Assembly (NCBI GenBank): GCA_036274055.1
Contig: DASUGM010000032.1
Span: 1-45,520 of the forward strand
Direction: 5' to 3'
DNA: 45,520 bases
Origin: DASUGM01 sp036274055
GTDB lineage: Bacteria; Acidobacteriota; Vicinamibacteria; Vicinamibacterales; SCN-69-37
Part shown: in pieces, positions 25,257 through 31,173 of the stretch
Position numbering within the stretch: the first letter of the stretch is position 1
Layout: each line of letters begins with the position of its first letter
Translations under genes and position numbers: made by a program
The notes under the pieces: generated by a model
What the model saw: only the letters and a program-made list of their open reading frames with translations
The model's database searches: none
What the model was told of the DNA's origin: nothing

Positions 25257-25819
25257 ACAAGAGGCCATCGCTCCGAACACTGGCCGTCGTGGTGGCGGTC
25301 CTCTGCTGTTCGGTAGCTGGAGCCGCTGGTCAGCAAAGGAAGCCGAAGCCGCCTGATGCCCAACAGTTCAGGTGCTGGTTTCTGGGTCGCACGATTATCG
25401 AATTTGGCTACTACGACCCGTTCTCGCCGAGCGACCTTCTCATTCAGGGGCACCTGGAATACCAGTGCTCGGAAACCCAGGCTCCGCCGTCTCGGTCGAC
25501 GACCAGAAGCCGATCGTCGGGCCGGGCGAAGCCGACCCGGCATCCAATCGAGATCTCGTTCAGTACTGGTCTGGGCGGTGACTACAACCCCAGAACCATG
25601 ACCGGGACAGGCACAGATCGGCTGGAGTACAACCTCTACCGCGACGCTGCCCGCACGCAGATCTGGGGCGACGGCACCCGCGGCACGAGCACTCTCGCCG
25701 GAGACGTAGGCGCCTCGGAGGTCACTGCCACGGCGATCGTCTATGGGAGGATGCCCGCCGGCCAGAACGTCACCGGCGGCGCGTTCTTCGACGTCATCGT
25801 GATGACGATCGACTTCTAG
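25253..25819 (+). CDS. spore coat U-like tip/minor subunit
   Basis: Exported protein of 188 aa, the last gene of the pilus operon. The signal peptide is residues 1-26. A spore-coat-U-like core is recognisable by FGYYDPFSPSDLLIQGHLEYQCSE, MTGTGTDRLEYNLYRDAARTQIWGD, VYGRMPAGQNVTGGAFFDVIVMTIDF, and the Cys pair (RCWFLG and YQCSE). A poorly conserved Ser/Arg-rich stretch sits in the middle. It probably caps or tips the pilus, by analogy with CsuE-type organisation. Its ATG overlaps the usher stop. Confidence 0.85.
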   Translation: MNKRPSLRTLAVVVAVLCCSVAGAAGQQRKPKPPDAQQFRCWFLGRTIIEFGYYDPFSPSDLLIQGHLEYQCSETQAPPSRSTTRSRSSGRAKPTRHPIEISFSTGLGGDYNPRTMTGTGTDRLEYNLYRDAARTQIWGDGTRGTSTLAGDVGASEVTATAIVYGRMPAGQNVTGGAFFDVIVMTIDF

Positions 25820-25838
25820 CAGGCCGCTACGCGGCCTG
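25820..25838 (+). terminator. 8-bp hairpin after pilus operon
   Basis: 25820-25827 and 25831-25838 pair perfectly over 8 bp around a TAC loop, starting right after the TAG of the last pilus gene. No T-run follows. Confidence 0.6.
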
Positions 25839-25879
25839 GACTTCAAACTCTAAACTTCAAAATTCGAACTTGCCCAGTC

Positions 25880-25978
25880 AAACAGGGAGAAGCATGAGAA
25901 GAGCATGAGGGGTTCTTTCTTTTGGTTTTCTCTGTCTTCTCCCTGTTTAAGCTCTTGGCAAGCGCTCTTCACTCATTT
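25880..25978. repeat. hairpin element c
   Basis: The arms 25880-25892 and 25936-25948 pair perfectly over 13 bp. The core has gaggggttctttctt. The right flank is agctcttggcaagcgctcttcactcat, which carries the gctcttg end and the ttcactca motif of the family. It lies between convergent stops at 25819 and 25993. Inside it an ATG-started frame reads MRGSFFWFSLSSPCLSS, resembling the DUF2891 signal peptide encoded in element b. Confidence 0.75.
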
Positions 25979-25992
25979 CCCGGCTCGGCTGT

Positions 25993-26337
25993 TTAGAAAT
26001 GCAGCGTGACGAGCACAGGTCCGGGCACCGTGATGATGACTTCGCGGCCGGCCAATCGCTGCGGTCCGGCCGTTTCGATCAGCGGGCTCACGGTTTCGAC
26101 CGCATCCGCGGTGGACACTCTCATCGCCCTCAGCGCCGATTGCGCGCAGACGACGCGAACCGACGAACTGGTGGCGTCGGCGGCTGCTTCATCGGCGTTG
26201 ACTGAGCACGACCTGACCACGCGCACGCCGACATGAAGTGTGGCAACGGCGACGCCCTGGGCGCGAACCACGTGCGGCACCGCCAATGCGGCGAAGATCA
26301 GGACACAGCCGGCAAGGCAGCGTTGTGTGATTGGCAC
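25993..26337 (-). CDS. short coat-U-like secreted protein
   Basis: Exported protein of 114 aa with a signal peptide at 1-26 (CLAGCVLIFAALAVPHVVRA). The mature part VATLHVGVRVVRSCSVN, then VRVVCAQSALRAMRVSTADA and the final VLVTLHF, follow the first, middle and last strands of the neighbouring coat-U pilins, with two matching Cys; the middle of the domain seems missing. It starts at GTG 26337, 5 nt after the TrmL-like stop, as the last gene of a three-gene operon. It could be a minor pilin or a decayed paralogue. Confidence 0.6.
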   Translation of the reverse strand: MPITQRCLAGCVLIFAALAVPHVVRAQGVAVATLHVGVRVVRSCSVNADEAAADATSSSVRVVCAQSALRAMRVSTADAVETVSPLIETAGPQRLAGREVIITVPGPVLVTLHF

Positions 26338-26342
26338 GTCGT

Positions 26343-26816
26343 CTATTGTCCGCCAAACGCCCCGCGCTGACGCAACAACTCGTAGACCGCGATCCCGACC
26401 GCCGTCGAGAGATTGAGTGACCGCACCTGCGGCGATGACATCGGCAGCCTCAGGAACCGATCGCGAAAGCGCTCGTGAATCTCGCCAGGGAGGCCGGCGG
26501 TCTCGCGCCCGAAGATCAAAACGACGTGCTCGGCCTCGCCGAGCGGGGCCTCCCAGATCACGCGCTCCGCCTTCGTCGAGAAGAACCACGGCTCGCCGAG
26601 CGACGGCAGCTCGCGCTCGAACGCGTCCCAGTTGGGCCACACGCGCAGGTCGACGTGCTCCCAGTAGTCGAGGCCGGCGCGCTTGACCTGCCGGTCGTCC
26701 AGCGAAAAGCCAAGCGGCTCGATCACATGCAGCGCGGCGCCGGCAGCCAGGCAGGTGCGCCCGGCGTTGCCGGTGTTCCAGTGGATCTCGGGATGAACGA
26801 GAACGACGTGCGTCAC
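26343..26816 (-). CDS. TrmL-like tRNA (cytidine34-2'-O)-methyltransferase
   Basis: SPOUT-family methyltransferase of 157 aa, expected to methylate the 2'-O of the wobble base in certain tRNAs using SAM. VLVHPEIHWNTGNAGRTC, HVIEPLGFSLDDRQVKRAGLDYW and LIFGRETAGLP mark the knot, with MSSPQVRSLNLSTAVGIAVYELLRQ at the end. The start is GTG 26816, sharing GTGA with the transhydrogenase stop; an ATG at 26846 would overlap the upstream gene further. The family normally is about 155-160 aa, which fits this start. Confidence 0.92.
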   Translation of the reverse strand: MTHVVLVHPEIHWNTGNAGRTCLAAGAALHVIEPLGFSLDDRQVKRAGLDYWEHVDLRVWPNWDAFERELPSLGEPWFFSTKAERVIWEAPLGEAEHVVLIFGRETAGLPGEIHERFRDRFLRLPMSSPQVRSLNLSTAVGIAVYELLRQRGAFGGQ

Positions 26817-28207
26817 GCGTTCGGCTTGTTCAGCGCCGCCAGGCACTCGTAGGCCGCGTACTTGTAGCTCTCCGCCAGCGTCGGGTAATTGAAGACCATG
26901 TCGATGAACAGATCGACCGGCGCGTCCATGTGAATCGCGGTCTGGCCGATGTGCACCAGCTCGGTGGCGCGCTCGCCGATCGCGTGGGCGCCGATCACTT
27001 TCCGGGTCGCGCGATCGACGACGAGCTTGGTCATGCCCTCGTGATCGCCGGTAATCTGACCGCGGGCGTTGTTGCTGTACAGCGCGCGGCCGACGACGAC
27101 GTCGATGTTCTTTTCGCGGGCGGTTTGCTCGGTCTCGCCGACCGCGCTGACTTCGGGGATCGTGTAGATGCCGTAGGGCATCAACTGCGACACCGCCGAC
27201 TTGTAGGCGAACCCGAACGCGCGGCAGATCGCGACCCGCCCTTGCTCCATCGACACCGAGGCCAGCGCCGGAAAGCCGATGACGTCACCGGCGGCCATCA
27301 CGTGCGGCACCGTCGTCCGATACGCATCGTCCACCTCGAGATACCCGCGCGCGTTCGGGGCCACGCCGATCCGATCGAGTCCGAGTCCCTCGGTGTTGCC
27401 GACGCGCCCGGCGGTGAACAACAGCCGCTCCGTCTCGAGTCGTTCGCCGCTTGACAGCGTGGTCGCGATGACCGCACCGCTGCGCGCGACCTGCGTCCAT
27501 TTCACGTCCTGCACCAGACGGATGCCGAGGCTGGTCATCGACTGGCGCAGCCGCGCGATCAACTCGAGATCGAGGAACGGCAGGATCTCCGGGCGCGCGT
27601 CCACCAGCGTGACGTTGACGCCCAGCGCGGCGAACATGCACGCGTACTCGCAGCCAATCACGCCGCCGCCGAGGATGGCGAGATCGCGCGGCAGCCGATC
27701 GATCGCCAGGATCTCGTCGCTGTCGGAGATCGCGTGATCGGAGAAGTCGATGTCCGCCGGCCGAAACGGGCGCGAGCCGGTGGCAATCAGGATGTACTCG
27801 CCCGACAGGCGTGTGCCGTCATCTTCGATCTCGACCGTGTGGGCACCGGCAAAGCGGCCGCGGCCGCGGTAGTAGGCGATGCCGTGCCGCTCCAGGTTTT
27901 GGCGAATCGTCGCCGACGCCGACGCCGCGATCGTGTCTTTGCGTTCGATCAGCCGTCGCACGGTCGCGTCCGGCGCCAGCTCGACGGCGACGCCGTAGAG
28001 CCGACGGTTGCGATGGCCGGAAAGATAGAGCGCGGTTTCACGCAACGTCTTGCTCGGCAGCGTCCCGGTGTGCACGGCCGCCCCGCCAGGCTCCGGCTCG
28101 GCCTCGATCACCGCGACGCTCTTGCCGAAATAGGCCGCCTGCGCCGCGGCTTTTTCACCGGCGGGGCCGGAGCCAATGACGATGAGATCGAAGCGGGCGT
28201 CGGACAC
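26813..28207 (-). CDS. sthA: soluble pyridine nucleotide transhydrogenase
   Basis: Flavoprotein of 464 aa that exchanges hydride between NADH and NADPH pools in the cytoplasm. FAD-binding GSGPAG, the NAD(P)-binding ILGGGVIGCEYACMF and the C-terminal dimerisation region FNYPTLAESYKYAAYECL are present. The usual CxxxxC disulfide of this superfamily is replaced by GGAAVHTGTLPSKTLRE, and loss of that redox pair is expected in SthA. The GTG at 28207 is supported by family length and by TACGAT 8 nt upstream. It leads an operon with the methyltransferase and coat-U-like genes and is divergent from the paralogue at 28250. Confidence 0.93.
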   Translation of the reverse strand: MSDARFDLIVIGSGPAGEKAAAQAAYFGKSVAVIEAEPEPGGAAVHTGTLPSKTLRETALYLSGHRNRRLYGVAVELAPDATVRRLIERKDTIAASASATIRQNLERHGIAYYRGRGRFAGAHTVEIEDDGTRLSGEYILIATGSRPFRPADIDFSDHAISDSDEILAIDRLPRDLAILGGGVIGCEYACMFAALGVNVTLVDARPEILPFLDLELIARLRQSMTSLGIRLVQDVKWTQVARSGAVIATTLSSGERLETERLLFTAGRVGNTEGLGLDRIGVAPNARGYLEVDDAYRTTVPHVMAAGDVIGFPALASVSMEQGRVAICRAFGFAYKSAVSQLMPYGIYTIPEVSAVGETEQTAREKNIDVVVGRALYSNNARGQITGDHEGMTKLVVDRATRKVIGAHAIGERATELVHIGQTAIHMDAPVDLFIDMVFNYPTLAESYKYAAYECLAALNKPNA

Positions 28208-28215
28208 CGGCGCGG

Positions 28216-28221
28216 ATCGTA
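28216..28221 (-). promoter_or_regulatory. -10-like TACGAT of sthA
   Basis: TACGAT (minus strand), 8 nt before GTG 28207. It lies only 16 nt from the divergent -10 at 28238, so the two promoters overlap. Confidence 0.5.
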
Positions 28222-28237
28222 TCAGGTGCGTTCCGGC

Positions 28238-28243
28238 TAGACT
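28238..28243 (+). promoter_or_regulatory. -10-like TAGACT of paralogue 2
   Basis: TAGACT, 6 nt before ATG 28250, without ribosome site. The hexamer and spacing match paralogue 1 at 19855. Confidence 0.55.
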
Positions 28244-28249
28244 GAAACC

Positions 28250-28732
28250 ATGATCCGCAGCATCCTCGTTGCCTGCCTGATCGCCCTGCCCGCCGTCGCC
28301 ACGGTCGTAGCACAGGACAAACCGAAGCCGTCGAGCCCATCCGTGGTCGCGCCGCCGGTCTGGCAACTCGCGATCACCATGCCCGACGGGCGCACGTTCG
28401 TCTCCGACGGCGCCCTGGCCGTGGACGCGAAGATCGCCCGGCCTGATGCGATGCCGAAGAAGGTGCTGCCGGTCGAGAGCGGGAAGACCATCGCCGGCCG
28501 GCTGACCGGGAAATACGCAGACGAGATCGCGCTGTCCGGGCTGCGCAGTGGCCCGCGGACAAACACGTTTCTCGGACCGCGCGACATCCCCTTGAACGGC
28601 AACTACGTGACCTTCCTGCGCGGCGTCGCACCTCGGAGCCGGCTTCGCTTCAGCGGCCCGCTCGATCCGATCGTCGTCATGCTTGACGGCCAGGCGGTCG
28701 GCCTCTTGATGGCCATTGCGATGCCGAAGTGA
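28250..28732 (+). CDS. small secreted protein, paralogue 2
   Basis: Exported protein of 160 aa with a signal peptide at 1-22 (MIRSILVACLIALPAVATVVA). It is a clear paralogue of the gene at 19855: PPVW, MPDGRTFVSDGALAVDAKI, ADEIALSGL, TFLGPRDIPLNGNYVTFLR, SRLRF and DPIVVMLDGQAVGLLMAIAM align along the whole length. No domain or catalytic motif is recognised. The absence of charged cavities or Cys hints at a structural or binding role, but this is guesswork. It precedes the porin gene and is transcribed from a leaderless promoter. Confidence 0.78.
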   Translation: MIRSILVACLIALPAVATVVAQDKPKPSSPSVVAPPVWQLAITMPDGRTFVSDGALAVDAKIARPDAMPKKVLPVESGKTIAGRLTGKYADEIALSGLRSGPRTNTFLGPRDIPLNGNYVTFLRGVAPRSRLRFSGPLDPIVVMLDGQAVGLLMAIAMPK

Positions 28733-28755
28733 CGACGGGCTGTGAGCGCGCCACA

Positions 28756-28761
28756 TAGGAT
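28756..28761 (+). promoter_or_regulatory. -10-like TAGGAT of porin gene
   Basis: TAGGAT, 8 nt before GTG 28770, no ribosome site; supports the GTG start. Confidence 0.45.
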
Positions 28762-28769
28762 AGCGGCCT

Positions 28770-30410
28770 GTGGGCGCGAGCGTCGGCAAGCCGATTGGCA
28801 CGATCGGTGCTTCGAGCAAGCGCGTGCGAATTCTCAATCAGCTGATCAAGTGCGCGAGTGTCCTGACCGGGCTGCTCCTCGTGCTGACCATCGGAACCCC
28901 GGCTCGCGCGCAGACCGTCGAGCCGCCGCAACAGACGCAGGCGCGCAACGGAAATTCTCCCGCGGCGCCCTTCGTGTGCAGCTCTACGGCCGACCAACGG
29001 CAGCATTGCGCGGCGGATACGTCAGCCGGGGTCGCGCTCCTCAGATCGACCGGGCCGGTCGCCTGCCTGCTCGGCAAGAACTGGGGCTACGACGACACCG
29101 GCATCTGGGTCACCGGCGGCTGCGCCGGCGAGTTCCTGATCGGAGCCGCGCCGCAAGCTCCTGCGGCGCAGGCGCTTCCTCCGCCTACTCCCTTCCAGCC
29201 CACCGATCCGGCGATTGAACAGTGGGGAGAATTCAACCCCGGCACCGGCTTTCTCGTCGGCCGAAGCACGATGGGCGAGCTGGCGATCAGCGGCTATGGA
29301 CTGGTGCGGTACATCAACCAGACGCCCGCCGTGCAGGATTTCACCGATCACCTGGGGAACACGCGCCCGGTGGACGGCCGCCACGACATCTACCCGCACC
29401 GCGTGATGGTGTTCCTCAAAGGCTGGATCGGCACGACGAAGCTGATTTACTCGATGACGTTCTGGACCGTGCTCGACACCAGTCAGAACGCGATCTTCAC
29501 CAACGTCGGCTACCAGTTCAGCAAGAAGTTCAGCATCTACGCCGGCCTCAATGGCAACCCGGGCACTCGCTCGCTGCAGGGCAACCATCCGCTCTGGCTG
29601 GGCAACGACCGGGTGATGGCCGACGAGTTCTTCCGGCCCTTCTTCGGCTCCGGCATCTGGGCCCAGGGCTCACTGACGCCCGGTCTCTGGTACAACGCGA
29701 TGCTGAGCAACACCAACAGCATCCTCGACGTGAAATCGAGCCAGCTCGATCGCAACTGGACCACCGGCGCGTCGACGTGGTGGATGCCGACGACGAAGGA
29801 GTTCGGCCCGAAGGGCGCCTACGGCGACTGGGAGTTTCACGAGAAGCTGGCGACGCGCGTCGGCGTCTCGTGGACGCGCAGTCCCGAGCAGCGGTTTACC
29901 GACGGCACGTCGGGCGGCCCCGGAAACACGACGCTCAGGCTGGCCGACAGCGTCAACCTGTTCGAGACTGGCGCGCTCGCCCCGGGCGTCACGGTCGACA
30001 CCGCGGACTACAACATTCTGTCGTTCGATGCCGGCGGCAAATACAAGGGCATCTTCCTGCAGACCGAGATCTATAACCGCTGGCTCGACAACTTCGTCGC
30101 CGACGGTCCGCTGCCCGTCGCGAGCATTCACGACACCGGCTTCTACATCCAGGCGGCGTTCTACCCGGTGAAGAAGAAGCTCGAAGTCTACGGCGCGACC
30201 TCGCAGATCTTCGGCGACAAAGGCGCGGGCTTCGACAACAGCTCCGAGTACCTCGTCGGGATGAATTTCTATCCCATCGACTCACGGTACGTGCGGCTGA
30301 ACATGCAGTTCATTGACGTCAACAAGTCGCCGGTCAGCAGCGCGTTCGGCTACTATGTCGGCGGCCAGACCGGCAAGACATTCGCGACGGCGTTCTCCGT
30401 GTTCTTCTGA
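28770..30410 (+). CDS. DUF3011 domain fused to phosphate-selective-type porin
   Basis: Outer-membrane protein of 546 aa with a signal peptide near 20-48 (LLLVLTIGTPARAQ). Residues about 66-125 match DUF3011: FVCSSTADQRQHC, GVALLRSTGPVACLLGKNWGYDDTGIWVTGGCAGEF, with four Cys. From about 150 a beta-barrel of the OprO/P (phosphate-selective porin) type begins, with FLVGRS, the repeating aromatic strand pattern WWMPTTKEF, YIQAAFYPVKKKLEVYG, and the terminal FATAFSVFF that closes the barrel with a Phe. The GTG start is supported by the TAGGAT 8 nt upstream. The channel substrate is not evident. Confidence 0.82.
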   Translation: MGASVGKPIGTIGASSKRVRILNQLIKCASVLTGLLLVLTIGTPARAQTVEPPQQTQARNGNSPAAPFVCSSTADQRQHCAADTSAGVALLRSTGPVACLLGKNWGYDDTGIWVTGGCAGEFLIGAAPQAPAAQALPPPTPFQPTDPAIEQWGEFNPGTGFLVGRSTMGELAISGYGLVRYINQTPAVQDFTDHLGNTRPVDGRHDIYPHRVMVFLKGWIGTTKLIYSMTFWTVLDTSQNAIFTNVGYQFSKKFSIYAGLNGNPGTRSLQGNHPLWLGNDRVMADEFFRPFFGSGIWAQGSLTPGLWYNAMLSNTNSILDVKSSQLDRNWTTGASTWWMPTTKEFGPKGAYGDWEFHEKLATRVGVSWTRSPEQRFTDGTSGGPGNTTLRLADSVNLFETGALAPGVTVDTADYNILSFDAGGKYKGIFLQTEIYNRWLDNFVADGPLPVASIHDTGFYIQAAFYPVKKKLEVYGATSQIFGDKGAGFDNSSEYLVGMNFYPIDSRYVRLNMQFIDVNKSPVSSAFGYYVGGQTGKTFATAFSVFF

Positions 30411-30428
30411 GTTGCCGAGCGTGCCAAG

Positions 30429-30536
30429 AGCGGATTCACAGGGAGAAGAATGAGAAAATCAAGAGAGGTTCTTCTCTTGTTCGTCTCGGCCTTCTCCCTG
30501 TGAATTCGCTTTTGGCTGATGCACTTCACTCAGTTC
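30429..30536. repeat. hairpin element d
   Basis: The arms 30429-30448 and 30491-30510 pair over 19 of 20 bp. A second inner stem pairs 30460-30466 with 30473-30479. The left flank begins right after the porin stop (30410) with gtgccaagagcggattcaca; the right flank ends atgcacttcactcagtt, next to the NTF2-like start. The core is closely related to the elements at 30931 and 31055, taken in reverse complement. Confidence 0.8.
30450..30503 (+). other. 17-codon mini-ORF inside hairpin element d
   Basis: An ATG at 30450, preceded by AGGGAG 4 nt upstream, opens a frame MRKSREVLLLFVSAFSL followed by TGA at 30501-30503. The peptide has two basic residues and a hydrophobic run, like a shortened signal sequence. 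It lies wholly in the hairpin element. Whether it is translated is unknown. Confidence 0.25.
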
Positions 30537-30911
30537 ATGTCCAAGCCGCCGACGCTCGCACTGCTCAAGGCATTCCTCGACGCCTTCAATCGTCACGATC
30601 TCGACGCGATCATGAGTTATTTCGCCGACGACTGCGTCTTCTACATGCCGCGCGGCGCTGGCCCACGGGGCGACCGATTCGTCGGGAAGCCTGAGGTCCG
30701 CGCCGGTCTCGCCAAACGCTTCGCGGGGATTCCCGACGTGCACTACGGCGACGACCGACACTGGGCCGGCGATGATTTCGGCGTCTCTGAGTGGACGCTC
30801 ACCGGCACGACGGTCGCGGGAAAACGCCTGGAGGTGCGGGGCGTGGACGTGCTCGAGTTCGTCGACGGCAAGATCACGCGCAAGGATTCGTTCTGGAAGA
30901 TCGTGGAGTGA
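30537..30911 (+). CDS. NTF2-like (SnoaL-type) protein
   Basis: Protein of 124 aa with the NTF2-like cone fold. LKAFLDAFNRHDLDAIMSYFADDCVFYMPRG and VGKPEVRAGLAKRF match the SnoaL/ketosteroid isomerase-like superfamily, and FVDGKITRKDSFWKIVE is the usual last strand. Members bind or isomerise small molecules; substrate unknown. No signal peptide. ATG 30537 has no Shine-Dalgarno; the ATG at 30519 lies inside hairpin element d. The start lies directly at the right edge of that element. Confidence 0.82.
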   Translation: MSKPPTLALLKAFLDAFNRHDLDAIMSYFADDCVFYMPRGAGPRGDRFVGKPEVRAGLAKRFAGIPDVHYGDDRHWAGDDFGVSEWTLTGTTVAGKRLEVRGVDVLEFVDGKITRKDSFWKIVE

Positions 30912-30914
30912 GAT

Positions 30915-31166
30915 GAGGCTTCGCCTTCCCCAGAGCGGTTTCACAGGGAGAGGGCCGAGAAGATCCAGAGGAAGAACCTCTCTTGGTGTTCTCGTGCTTC
31001 TCCCTGTAAATCGGCTCTGCGCCAGTGCATTTCACGCAGCGCCTTCGCCTGCCTCAGAGCGGTTTCACAGGGAGAAGACCGAGAAGATCCAGAGGAAGAA
31101 CCTCTCTTGGTGTTCTCGTGCTTCTCCCTGTAAATCGGCTCTGCGCAAGTGCATTTCACTCAGCGC
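30915..31166. repeat. tandem pair of hairpin elements (e1, e2), 124-bp period
   Basis: Two copies repeat with a period of 124 bp (landmarks cagagcggtttcacaggg at 30931 and 31055; tgtaaatcggctct at 31005 and 31129) and differ by a few bases. Each has paired arms (16 of 19 bp), a core reading gagaagatcc ... gtgttctcgtg, and the flank gtgcatttcac(g/t)cagcgc. The pair begins 3 nt after the stop at 30911 and ends 7 nt before the convergent stop at 31174, so it fills the whole gap. Confidence 0.85.
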
Positions 31167-31173
31167 CCGCCTG

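Noticed and set aside
30915..31166. CRISPR-like or simple tandem repeat
   Set aside because: Two 124-bp units with internal dyads; no repeat-spacer pattern.
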